Below, one piece after another: positions 14,535-21,828 of a DNA stretch of 21,828 nt (position 1 is its first letter; every line of letters starts with the position of its first letter). Under the pieces are notes generated by a model. The model did not search any database, was not told the DNA's origin, and saw only the letters and a program-made list of their open reading frames with translations. Source of the stretch: DATKQI01 sp035532755 (lineage in GTDB: Bacteria > Pseudomonadota > Alphaproteobacteria > Acetobacterales > Acetobacteraceae); contig DATKQI010000053.1 in assembly GCA_035532755.1 (NCBI GenBank), forward strand, positions 1 to 21,828, given 5' to 3'. The position numbers were made by a program, and so were the translations under genes.

Positions 14535-16847
14535 ATGAACCCTCCGCTCGACATGTCCGATCCCGGGCTGGCCCGCTTCGCCATCGGCCAGCCGGTCTCC
14601 CGCAAGGAGGACCCGACGCTGTTGCGCGGCGAAGGCCGCTATACCGACGATCTGAGCCTGCCCGGACAGCTCCATGCCGTGATCGTGCGCAGCCGCCACG
14701 CGCATGGCCGCATCCTTTCCATCGATACCGGCGCCGCACGGGCCATGCCCGGCGTGCGCGCCATCATCACCGGCGCGGACCTCGTCGCTGCCGGGATCAA
14801 GCCGATGCCCGGCGGGATGATGCTGAAGGGGCGCGATGGAAACCCCCCGCGCCGCACCGTTCGCCCGGTGCTGACCACGGATCACGTTCGCTATGTGGGC
14901 GATCCGGTCGCCTGCGTGGTGGCCGACAGCGCGGCCGAGGCCCGCGATGCGGCGGAGGCCGTGCTGCTGGATGTCGATGCCCTTCCCGCCGTCACCACCG
15001 CTTCCGCCGCGGCGGAAGCGGGTGCGCCGCAACTGTACCCGGAGGTGCCGGGGAATATCTGCCTCGACTTCCATCACGGAAACGCCGAGGCCGTGGCTGC
15101 CGCTTTCGCCGCCGCGGCGCATGTCACCCGCCTGTCCCTGCGCAGCAACCGCATCGTGGTCTGCCCGATGGAGCCGCGCGCGGCGATCGGCGCGTACGAC
15201 GAAGCGGCCGGCCGCTACACGCTGCACCTGGGCTGCCAGGGCGTGTTCGGCCTGCGCGCCTCCCTGCACGATGTGATGGACGTGCCGGTGGAGAACATCC
15301 GCGTGCTCACCGGCCATGTCGGCGGCTCGTTCGGCATGAAGGCGCCGGTGTACCCGGAATACATCTGCCTGCTGCATGCCGCACGCATGCTCGGACGCCC
15401 GGTGAAATGGACCGATGCGCGCAGCGAGAGCTTCCTTTCCGACAGCCACGGCCGGGACCACGAGATGACGGGCGAGCTGGCGCTGGACACGCAAGGCCGC
15501 ATCCTGGCCCTGCGACTGACCGGCTACGGCAATATCGGCGCCTACCCGTACACGTCCACGATCCTGCCGCCGACCGGGAATGCGGTGAAGAACGTGGTGG
15601 GCGTATATGCCACCCCGCTGCTGGAGGTGGCCACGCGCTGCGTGTTCACCAACACCACGCCGGTCGGCGCGTACCGCGGGGCGGGGCGGCCCGAGGGCAA
15701 CTACTACATCGAACGCCTGCTCGACACCGCGGCAGCCGAAATGGGCATCGACCGGGTGGAGATCCGCCGGCGCAACCACATCCGCCCCGAGGCGATGCCC
15801 TATGCCGCGCCCAGCGGCATGCTCTACGACAGCGGCGACTTCCCCGCCGTGCTGGAAGACGCGCTCGTGCTCGCCGACTGGGGCGGCTTTCCGGCCCGCC
15901 AAGCCGAAAGCCGCGCGCGCGGGAAGCTGCGCGGCATCGGCATCGGCCAATATCTGGAAGTGACCGCCCCGCCCGGCAACGAGATGGGCGGCATCCGCTT
16001 CGAGGACGACGGCAGCGTGACCATCATCACCGGCACGCTTGACTACGGCCAGGGCCATGCCTCGCCCTTCGCCCAGGTGCTGGTCGATCGCCTCGGTGTG
16101 CCGTTCGATCGCATCCGCCTGCTGCAAGGCGATTCCGACGAGCTGATCGCCGGCGGCGGCACGGGCGGGTCCAAATCATTGATGACGTCCGGTACCGCCA
16201 TCGCCGAAGCCTCCGCTCTCGTCATCGAGAAGGGGCGTGCGCTGGCGGCCGAGGCGCTCGAAGCCGCCGTCGCCGACATTGAGTTCGCGGCCGGCCGCTT
16301 CACGATCGCCGGCACGGACCGTTCGATCGGCATCATGGAACTCGCCGGGCGCCACCCCCACGCGCTCGATGTCGCGCATCTTCATCACGGGGTGCCATCC
16401 GCCTTCCCCAACGGCTGCCACATCGCGGAGGTGGAGATCGACCCCGACACCGGCATCGTGGCTGTGGTGCGCTACCACATGGTCAACGATTTCGGCACCG
16501 TGGTGAACCCGAAGCTGGTGGAGGGGCAAGCCCACGGCGGGATCGTCCAGGGCATCGGGCAGGCGCTTCTGGAATCAACCGTTTATGACGAGGACGGTCA
16601 GTTCCTCACCGGCTCCTACATGGACTACGCGCTGCCGCGGGCAGACCATGCGCCGAGCTTCGGCTATGCTTTCCACCCCGTTCCGTCCACCACGAACGCC
16701 CTTGGCGCCAAGGGTTGCGGGGAGGCGGGCTGCGCGGGCGCGCTGCCGGCGGTGATGAATGCCGTGGTTCACGCCCTTGGCATTCCCCATATCGACATGC
16801 CGGCCACGCCCGAACGCATCTGGCAGGCGATCCAGGCCGCCAAGTAA
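14535..16847 (+). CDS. Xanthine dehydrogenase family molybdopterin-binding large subunit (CoxL-like, orphan)
   Basis: The 770-residue protein is a full-length catalytic subunit of the molybdenum hydroxylase family. It opens with an N-terminal a/b hammerhead domain (SRKEDPTLLRGEGRYTDD, 22-39). The cofactor-binding region has GCQGVFGLR (233-241), GHVGGSFGMKAP (260-271) and AYRGAGRPEGNYY (379-391). The AYRGAGR loop is of form II type, not the AYRCSFR of true CO dehydrogenase. Further motifs are DYGQGHASPFAQ (503-514) and the C-terminal KGCGEAGCAG with the catalytic Glu730. There is no signal peptide. GGGAAG precedes the ATG at 14535. FeS and FAD subunits normally sit next to this gene, but neither is present on either side. 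The substrate (aldehyde, purine or aromatic) cannot be predicted. Confidence 0.92.
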   Translation: MNPPLDMSDPGLARFAIGQPVSRKEDPTLLRGEGRYTDDLSLPGQLHAVIVRSRHAHGRILSIDTGAARAMPGVRAIITGADLVAAGIKPMPGGMMLKGRDGNPPRRTVRPVLTTDHVRYVGDPVACVVADSAAEARDAAEAVLLDVDALPAVTTASAAAEAGAPQLYPEVPGNICLDFHHGNAEAVAAAFAAAAHVTRLSLRSNRIVVCPMEPRAAIGAYDEAAGRYTLHLGCQGVFGLRASLHDVMDVPVENIRVLTGHVGGSFGMKAPVYPEYICLLHAARMLGRPVKWTDARSESFLSDSHGRDHEMTGELALDTQGRILALRLTGYGNIGAYPYTSTILPPTGNAVKNVVGVYATPLLEVATRCVFTNTTPVGAYRGAGRPEGNYYIERLLDTAAAEMGIDRVEIRRRNHIRPEAMPYAAPSGMLYDSGDFPAVLEDALVLADWGGFPARQAESRARGKLRGIGIGQYLEVTAPPGNEMGGIRFEDDGSVTIITGTLDYGQGHASPFAQVLVDRLGVPFDRIRLLQGDSDELIAGGGTGGSKSLMTSGTAIAEASALVIEKGRALAAEALEAAVADIEFAAGRFTIAGTDRSIGIMELAGRHPHALDVAHLHHGVPSAFPNGCHIAEVEIDPDTGIVAVVRYHMVNDFGTVVNPKLVEGQAHGGIVQGIGQALLESTVYDEDGQFLTGSYMDYALPRADHAPSFGYAFHPVPSTTNALGAKGCGEAGCAGALPAVMNAVVHALGIPHIDMPATPERIWQAIQAAK

Positions 16848-16856
16848 GTCGGCAGG

Positions 16857-18377
16857 TCAGCCGGTCGGGGTCTTGCCGGCGGCAAAACGGACGGCCTCCT
16901 CCGCGGCGCGGAAGAGGGCGCGCGCCTTCTGGCGGCTTTCCTCGTATTCAAGCTCGGGGACAGAATCGGCGACCACGCCGCCGCCCGCCTGCACGTACAT
17001 CGTGCCGTCCTTCACCACCGCGGTGCGCAGGCCGATGCAGGTGTCCATGGTGCCGTTGGCGGCGAAGTAGCCGATGCAGCCGGCATAGAGGCCGCGGCGG
17101 GTGGGCTCCAGCTCCTCGATGATCTGCATCGCGCGGACTTTCGGCGCCCCGGTGAGGGTGCCGGCGGGGAAGCCGGCGACCAGGGCGTCCAGCGCGTCCA
17201 ATTCGGGTCGCAGTTTGCCCTGCACGTTGGAGGAGATGTGCATGACATGGCTGAAACGCTCGATCGCGAAGCTTTCGGTCACTTTCACCGACCCGAGTTC
17301 GGCCACGCGGCCGACATCGTTGCGGCCAAGATCGAGCAGCATCAGGTGTTCCGCGCGTTCCTTCGGATCGGACAGAAGCTCGGCTTCCAGCTGCTGGTCT
17401 TCCTCGTGCGTGGCGCCGCGGCGGCGGGTGCCGGCGAGGGGGCGGATGGTCACGATGCCATCGCGCAGCCGCACCAGCACCTCGGGGCTGCTGCCCACCA
17501 CGCTGAAGCCGCCGAAATCGAGGAAGAACAGGAACGGCGCGGGGTTGATCCGCCGCAGTGCGCGATACAGCGCGAAGGGCGGCAGGGCGAAAGGCACGGA
17601 GAAGCGCTGGCTGGGCACCACCTGGTAGGCATCGCCGGCGGCGATGTACTCCTTCATCCGCACCACCATCTCCATGAAGGCGGTCTTGGTGAGGTTGGAG
17701 GCCGGGGCCGGCTGCGGCGGCAGTTGCACCGGCGGTGCGGCGTGGGGAACCGGGCGGTCGAGCGCGGCCTCGGCCTCGGACAGCCGTGCGTTCGCCTGCT
17801 GCCAGGCAGCCTCGGCGGAGACCTCGGCGCGGGGATAGACCGGGGCGGCGAACGTCAGCTCATCCTTCACATGGTCGAAGATGACGAAGATCGTGGGGCG
17901 GATCAGCAGGGCCTCGGGCAGGCCAAGGCTGTCGGTGTTCTTCGCCGGCAGCTTTTCCATCAGCCGCACCATGTCATACCCGAGGTAGCCGACAAGGCCG
18001 CCGGCCATGGGGGGCAGGCCCTCGGGCACGTCGAGCCGCGTTTCGCCGATCAGCGCGCGCAGGCTGTCGAGCGGCGGGCGGCTGTCCGGGACGAATGCGT
18101 GCGGGGCTGAAAGGGCGTGACGGTTGATCTCGGCCTGCCCGGCGCGGCAGCGCCAGATCAGGTCCGGCGCATAGCCGATGATGGAATAGCGGCCGCGTAC
18201 CGCCCCACCCTCCACGCTTTCCAGCAAAAAAGCGTTGGGCTTGCCGTGGGCGAGCTTGAGAAAGGCGGCGATGGTGGTTTCCATGTCCGCCACGCCGGTG
18301 CGCCAGACCAGCGCGCCGCGCCCTTCCTCATGGGCGGCACGGAAGGCGGCAAAGCCGGGCGGGGCAGCGACGTTCAT
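16857..18377 (-). CDS. trpE: Anthranilate synthase component I
   Basis: This 506-residue enzyme converts chorismate to anthranilate with ammonia from the TrpG glutaminase, the first step of tryptophan synthesis. The tryptophan feedback motif LLES is present (51-54). Chorismate-site stretches are VVGSSPEVLVRL (293-304), IRPLAGTRRRG (311-321), LLDLGRNDVGRV (347-358), FPAGTLTGAPKVRAM (403-417) and YAGCIGYFAANGTMD (431-445), ending in YVQAGGGVVADS. The frame is open to 18506, but the ATG at 18377 fits the usual N-terminus and leaves 43 bp after ppiD, with which it is probably cotranscribed. No leader peptide or attenuator is seen. Downstream, trpG/trpD/trpC are absent; the convergent molybdoenzyme gene ends 9 bp away. 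Confidence 0.95.
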   Translation of the reverse strand: MNVAAPPGFAAFRAAHEEGRGALVWRTGVADMETTIAAFLKLAHGKPNAFLLESVEGGAVRGRYSIIGYAPDLIWRCRAGQAEINRHALSAPHAFVPDSRPPLDSLRALIGETRLDVPEGLPPMAGGLVGYLGYDMVRLMEKLPAKNTDSLGLPEALLIRPTIFVIFDHVKDELTFAAPVYPRAEVSAEAAWQQANARLSEAEAALDRPVPHAAPPVQLPPQPAPASNLTKTAFMEMVVRMKEYIAAGDAYQVVPSQRFSVPFALPPFALYRALRRINPAPFLFFLDFGGFSVVGSSPEVLVRLRDGIVTIRPLAGTRRRGATHEEDQQLEAELLSDPKERAEHLMLLDLGRNDVGRVAELGSVKVTESFAIERFSHVMHISSNVQGKLRPELDALDALVAGFPAGTLTGAPKVRAMQIIEELEPTRRGLYAGCIGYFAANGTMDTCIGLRTAVVKDGTMYVQAGGGVVADSVPELEYEESRQKARALFRAAEEAVRFAAGKTPTG

Positions 18378-18420
18378 CGGGGCAGGGCTTTCTTCATCGG
18401 GGTTCGTCCGCACGTTTCGC

Positions 18421-20307
18421 CTATGGGCCGGCGATCTGGCTGACCAGCTTCTGGTTGATGCGCGGGTGGGCGCGGGCGCGCACGGCATCCGCGAACACGG
18501 TTTCAAGATCGGTGGCGATCGCCTGGTTCAGCGCGGTACGTACCTGGCCATAGCCCACAGGGTCCTGCTTGGGCGTCGGGTCCTCGATTTTGACGAGCTG
18601 CGCGACGACAAAGCCGGTCGGGGTTTCCACCATGGCGGGCTGGCCCTGTTTCAGGCCGAACAGCGGCGCGAGCAGATTCTGCGGCACCCCTGGCGGTGGG
18701 GCATTGCGACCGATCGGCGGGGTGGTGGAGACCAGCACGCCGAACGGGGCGGCGGCCTGTTCGAGTGATTTGCCCTGTTTCACTGCCGTGAGCAGCCCGG
18801 CGGCGATCACTTCCTGTTCGCGCCGGGTTTCCATCTGCGTCCAGTTCTCCAGCACCGCGAGTGCTGCCTTGTCGTACGGGCGCAGGGCGGCCGGGATGAT
18901 CTTGTCCACCGTCAGCGCGTAATACGAATGGCCCGGCCCGTCGATCAGGTGCGGCGTGGTGCCGGGGCTGGTCTTGAAGGCGGTTGCGATCAGCGCGGTG
19001 CGCAAGGCTGGCGTGCCTGGAATCGGCGCCGGCGTGCCCTGCTCGGTATTGCCCTGGGCATCCAGCGTGCCCGTTACCGCCGCAAGACCGAGGTTCCCCG
19101 GCAGCTTGCGCAGCGGCGTGCCGCCGGCAAGCGCGTCCTGCAGATTGTTGACCCGCTGATCGACAAGCCCCGTGGCGCGCCGCAGGGCGAGCTTGTCGCT
19201 GATCTGCGTCTTCACCTCGGCCAGGGTCTTCGCCGTGCCGCCGGTGGCCGCGGTCACGCGCAGCACGTTCCAGCCGAAGGCGCCATGGATCGGCCCGGTC
19301 ACGGTATCGATCGCCGCGGCGAAGACGGCCTTGCCGAGCCCGGCGGAGGGGAACTGCGTCTCCGTGGCGTCATGGATGCTCACGGCCGAGGCGCCGGCGG
19401 CCGAGGCCGCCTTGTGCATCGCCGCCCAGTTGGCCCCGCCGCGCCATTGTTCGGCGAGCGCCTTCGCCTTCGCCGCATCGGGGGTGGAGATCACCTCCAC
19501 CGAGCGCTTGGCGATGGTGACGTAGCTGGATTTCGTGCGGGCGTATTCGGCGGCGATCTCCGCATCGGGGATCTTGATGGTCTTCGCCAGGGTTTGCGGC
19601 GAAAGGATCACCGCGGTGATGTGGCGATAGGCGGGGTTGCTGAAGCGGCGGGGGTGGTTCTCGTACCACCGCTTCAGCACGGCATCGCTGGGGTTCGCCG
19701 GCGGAGAGGCGGCGGCGAAGGGAAGCTGCGCGATGGCGGCGACGCGCTTCTCCTGCTGGAAGGCGAACACCGCACGGGCAAGCACTGCCGGGGCGGCGGC
19801 CCCGGCGCCGACCGCGCCGATGAGCTGCTTCTGCGCCAGATCCTGGCGCATCAGGCCGAGGAATTGCGGTTCGGACAGGCCGTTGTTGCGCAGGAGCAGA
19901 TCGAACCGGGCGCGATCGAAGGTGCCGCCGGGGCCCTGGAAGGCGGGCATGGCATAGACCGCCTGGCGCAGCGCCGCGTTGGGCGCGGCGATGCCGAGGC
20001 GCCGCACCTCCGCTTGCAGCGCGGCCTGGGTGACGAGGCGGGAGACCACCTGCTGCGCTACCGCGAGGCGCATGGTGGGCGTGACATGGCCGCCGAACAT
20101 CTGCGTGACCTGCGCCATCTGCGTGCGGAAGGCGGAATCGACCGCGCGCGGCCCGATCCGCTCGCCCGCGACATGCGCCACCGCGCTGTCGTTGCCGAGA
20201 TTGCGGATCACGTCGCCCACCCCCCAGAACACGAAGGCCGCGACGAGCAGCAGGAAGAACAGGCGGACGACGACGGTGTTGAGCGAGCGGCGAAAGGCGG
20301 CGAGCAT
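18421..20307 (-). CDS. ppiD: SurA N-terminal domain / PpiD-type membrane-anchored periplasmic chaperone
   Basis: The 628-residue protein has the PpiD layout: a short cytoplasmic N-terminus (MLAAFRRSLNT), one membrane anchor (VVVRLFFLLLVAAFVFWGVG, 12-31), a SurA_N-like helical region (about 35-190) with VARVAGE-like SAVAHVAGERIGPRAVDSAF, a parvulin-like segment (about 265-352) ending in GPIHGAFGWNVLRVT, and a long C-terminal helical part. It helps newly exported proteins fold at the exit of the Sec translocon. The parvulin segment is degenerate, lacking a clear GGDLGW stretch, so isomerase activity is doubtful. The ATG at 20307 follows an AGGA at a good distance and is preferred over ATG at 20340. 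It is divergent from tpiA and upstream of trpE. Confidence 0.9.
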   Translation of the reverse strand: MLAAFRRSLNTVVVRLFFLLLVAAFVFWGVGDVIRNLGNDSAVAHVAGERIGPRAVDSAFRTQMAQVTQMFGGHVTPTMRLAVAQQVVSRLVTQAALQAEVRRLGIAAPNAALRQAVYAMPAFQGPGGTFDRARFDLLLRNNGLSEPQFLGLMRQDLAQKQLIGAVGAGAAAPAVLARAVFAFQQEKRVAAIAQLPFAAASPPANPSDAVLKRWYENHPRRFSNPAYRHITAVILSPQTLAKTIKIPDAEIAAEYARTKSSYVTIAKRSVEVISTPDAAKAKALAEQWRGGANWAAMHKAASAAGASAVSIHDATETQFPSAGLGKAVFAAAIDTVTGPIHGAFGWNVLRVTAATGGTAKTLAEVKTQISDKLALRRATGLVDQRVNNLQDALAGGTPLRKLPGNLGLAAVTGTLDAQGNTEQGTPAPIPGTPALRTALIATAFKTSPGTTPHLIDGPGHSYYALTVDKIIPAALRPYDKAALAVLENWTQMETRREQEVIAAGLLTAVKQGKSLEQAAAPFGVLVSTTPPIGRNAPPPGVPQNLLAPLFGLKQGQPAMVETPTGFVVAQLVKIEDPTPKQDPVGYGQVRTALNQAIATDLETVFADAVRARAHPRINQKLVSQIAGP

Positions 20308-20356
20308 CAGGGCATCCTGAACCGGAAAGAGCGGCACCATAGGCATCTGGCCTCTC

Positions 20357-20395
20357 GATTGCCAGTTGCGCCCGATTGCGGCGCGAGATTGCCAG
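20357..20395. repeat. GATTGC repeats in the ppiD-tpiA divergent promoter region
   Basis: GATTGC occurs three times (20357, 20374 and 20387), the outer two extended to GATTGCCAG. The middle copy sits in the loop of a small dyad GCGCC/GGCGC (20368-20372 and 20380-20384). The 132-bp gap must hold both divergent promoters. A TTGCCA at 20389-20394 is a fair -35 for tpiA but its -10 (TACCAC) is poor. Confidence 0.35.
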
Positions 20396-20439
20396 GCCGG
20401 ACCGGTGACGCTACCACCGGGGCGGGAGTGCCGCGAACC

Positions 20440-21171
20440 ATGCGCCAGTTGATCGCCGGAAACTGGAAGATGAACGGGCTGACGGCCACCGCAGCCGAGT
20501 TGGCGGAAGCGGTACGGGACGGCAGCGCCGACGTCTCCGCGGGATTGCTGGTCTGCCCGCCTTTCACCCAGATCGCCTCGGTCGCACGCACTCTTGCAGG
20601 CAGCGCGGTGGCGGTGGGCGGCCAGGATTGCCATGCGGCCCCGGAAGGGGCGCATACCGGCGACATCTCGGCGCCGATGCTCCGCGATGCCGGCGCCACG
20701 CATGTGATCCTCGGCCATTCCGAGCGCCGGGCGAACCATGGCGAGAGCGATGCCGCGGTGCTGGCCAAGGTGGGCGCGGCAGTGGCGGCCGGGCTCGTCC
20801 CGATCGTCTGCGTGGGGGAGACCGAGGCGGAGCGGCAGGCTGGGATAGCGGAGGCGGTCGTCGGCCGACAGCTTGCCGGCAGCCTGCCGGCCGGGTTCGC
20901 CGGGGTCGTGGCGTATGAGCCGATCTGGGCGATCGGCACCGGCCGGGTGCCGACGGAGGCGGACGTGGCGGCGATGCACGGCTTCATCCGCGCGGCCCTG
21001 GTGCGTGATCTGGGGCCGGCGGGGCGGGATGTGCCCATCCTGTACGGCGGGTCGGTGAAGGCCGCCAATGCCCGGGCGATCCTGGCGGTGGCCGAGGTGG
21101 GCGGGGCGCTGGTGGGCGGGGCGAGCCTGTCGGCGGCGGAGTTCCTGGCAATCGCGCGGGCTGCCGGCTGA
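20440..21171 (+). CDS. tpiA: Triosephosphate isomerase
   Basis: This 243-residue cytosolic enzyme interconverts dihydroxyacetone phosphate and glyceraldehyde 3-phosphate in glycolysis and gluconeogenesis. The catalytic residues are all in their family motifs: Lys10 in GNWKMN, His93 in LGHSERR and Glu160 in YEPIWAIGTG. The phosphate-binding ILYGGSVKAANA and GALVGGASL near the C-terminus complete the TIM barrel. The ATG at 20440 is preceded by GGGAG (20424-20428) and places GNWKMN at the usual depth; an in-frame GTG at 20428 would add only four residues. The gene is divergent from ppiD and followed by secG after 98 bp. Confidence 0.97.
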   Translation: MRQLIAGNWKMNGLTATAAELAEAVRDGSADVSAGLLVCPPFTQIASVARTLAGSAVAVGGQDCHAAPEGAHTGDISAPMLRDAGATHVILGHSERRANHGESDAAVLAKVGAAVAAGLVPIVCVGETEAERQAGIAEAVVGRQLAGSLPAGFAGVVAYEPIWAIGTGRVPTEADVAAMHGFIRAALVRDLGPAGRDVPILYGGSVKAANARAILAVAEVGGALVGGASLSAAEFLAIARAAG

Positions 21172-21241
21172 TGCGCGTTCGCGCGCTTTGCATCCGGGCG
21201 GCGGAAGGCTAGAACGCGCTCCAACCGGCTGACACTTACAC

Positions 21242-21258
21242 CGCGCGGCTGCCGCGCG
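21242..21258 (+). promoter_or_regulatory. GC hairpin abutting the secG ribosome binding site
   Basis: CGCGCGGC (21242-21249) and GCCGCGCG (21251-21258) are exact inverted repeats around a single T; with a three-base loop the stem is 7 bp. The secG Shine-Dalgarno GAGGGAA begins at its last base. It could be a tpiA terminator without a T-run or could tune access to the ribosome site. No function is proven. Confidence 0.45.
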
Positions 21259-21269
21259 AGGGAAATTCC

Positions 21270-21752
21270 ATGACCACCGTGCTCGTCATCCTGCAGGTCT
21301 TTGTCGCGCTCGCGCTTGTCGGCGTCGTGCTGATCCAGCGCAGCGAGGGCGGTGGCCTGGGCATCGGCGGCAGCCAGAGCATGGGCGGGCTGATGAGCGG
21401 GCGCGGCACGGCGAACCTGCTGACCCGCACCACGGCGATCCTCGGCACGGTGTTTTTCGCGCTGTGCCTCGTGATCGGCCTGCTGGACCGCGGCGCATCG
21501 GGCGGCGGCTCGTCGATCCTGAACGCGCCGCCGCCGGTGCATACGCCGGCCGGGGCGGTGGTGCCGGCGGTGCCGGTTGCGCCCGCCACCCCGCCCGCCA
21601 TTCCGCCCGCCCCTGGGCCGAAGGCCAAGCCGGCCGCCACGCCGGCGGCGCCAGCGCCGGCCGCACCGGCCCAGGCGGCGCCTGCCCCGACCGCGCCTGG
21701 GCCGACCGCGACGACTCCATCGACGCCTGCTCCGGCGACGCCAGGACACTGA
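21270..21752 (+). CDS. secG: Preprotein translocase subunit SecG with Pro/Ala-rich tail
   Basis: The 160-residue product contains the standard SecG core: a first helix VLVILQVFVALALVGVVLIQ (4-23), the loop RSEGGGLGIGGSQSMGGLMSGRG (24-46) with ANLLTRTT, and a second helix AILGTVFFALCLVIGLL (56-72). SecG stabilises the SecYE channel and aids SecA-driven export. From about residue 87 to the end the protein is a low-complexity tail of Pro, Ala, Thr and Val, as long as the whole core; many alphaproteobacterial SecG proteins have shorter tails of this type. The ATG at 21270 follows GAGGGAA. It follows tpiA and precedes a probable pyrG start, a common order in alphaproteobacteria. Confidence 0.95.
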   Translation: MTTVLVILQVFVALALVGVVLIQRSEGGGLGIGGSQSMGGLMSGRGTANLLTRTTAILGTVFFALCLVIGLLDRGASGGGSSILNAPPPVHTPAGAVVPAVPVAPATPPAIPPAPGPKAKPAATPAAPAPAAPAQAAPAPTAPGPTATTPSTPAPATPGH

Positions 21753-21819
21753 ACGCATGGGCGCTCCGTGCAGCTTGCGGGTTCCCGCAGGCCGATTCGT
21801 GCGTGTATGAAGGGCGCCC

Positions 21820-21828
21820 ATGACGCGG
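21820..21828 (+). CDS. pyrG: Probable start of CTP synthase, cut by window edge
   Basis: Only ATG ACG CGG (MTR) is visible, preceded by GAAGGG at a suitable distance. PyrG proteins usually begin MTRFIF or similar, and pyrG commonly follows secG in alphaproteobacteria. The call therefore rests on gene order and three codons, not on homology across the gene. Confidence 0.5.

Noticed and set aside
13111..14739. A 542-codon minus-strand frame opposite mepA and the MFS gene
   Set aside because: Arg/Gln/His-rich shadow translation with no motifs; both plus-strand genes are well supported and coupled.
14535..16847. True CO dehydrogenase large subunit (CoxL form I)
   Set aside because: The active-site loop reads AYRGAGR, not AYRCSFR, and no CoxS/CoxM genes are adjacent.
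18928..21171. A 747-codon frame that fuses an upstream extension to triosephosphate isomerase
   Set aside because: The extension is antisense to ppiD, has no domain, and tpiA has its own ribosome site and normal start at 20440.

Overview
The window looks like chromosomal DNA of a high-GC alphaproteobacterium, most likely of the Acetobacteraceae/Rhodospirillales type. This is inferred from strongly GC-biased codon use, the right-end order trpE-ppiD<>tpiA-secG-(pyrG), and the style of the polysaccharide genes. No 16S or other direct taxonomic marker is present. There are no tRNA or rRNA genes, CRISPR arrays, insertion sequences or phage genes. The DNA is densely coding, and no gene-free stretch reaches 150 bp.

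Region 1 (1-4481). A MOSC-domain protein, cut by the left edge, is divergent from a phosphate-uptake cluster pstS-pstC-pstA. A Pho-box-like sequence lies in the divergent gap, and a strong GC hairpin separates pstS from pstC. The ATPase gene pstB and the regulator phoU are not downstream; a CPBP-family membrane protease follows instead.

Region 2 (4486-12481). This is a compact polysaccharide locus: a WecG/TagA/CpsF glycosyltransferase (-), a family 2 glycosyltransferase and an acyltransferase (+), then an operon on the minus strand of a Wzc/ExoP-like chain-length regulator with BY-kinase domain, a GalE-type epimerase and a large uncharacterised membrane protein, and finally a Wza-like outer-membrane export lipoprotein (+). 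Together these could make, acylate, length-control and export a surface glycan. The priming transferase, flippase and polymerase are not visible. The acyltransferase and the membrane protein are convergent and overlap antisense by 286 bp.

Region 3 (12482-16847). The export gene is translationally coupled to a MepA-type murein endopeptidase and then to an MFS transporter (abutting and ATGA junctions). A stand-alone molybdopterin-binding large subunit of the xanthine dehydrogenase/CO dehydrogenase family follows, with no FeS or FAD partner in the window.

Region 4 (16857-21828). Housekeeping genes: ppiD-trpE on the minus strand, divergent from tpiA-secG, with the first three codons of a probable pyrG at the right edge. 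SecG carries a long Pro/Ala-rich tail, and a near-perfect GC hairpin abuts its ribosome binding site.

I saw no clearly new defence or mobile system. The points most worth a second look are the 509-residue membrane protein with its antisense overlap, the Pst cluster lacking PstB, the orphan molybdoenzyme subunit and the hairpins in intergenic regions.
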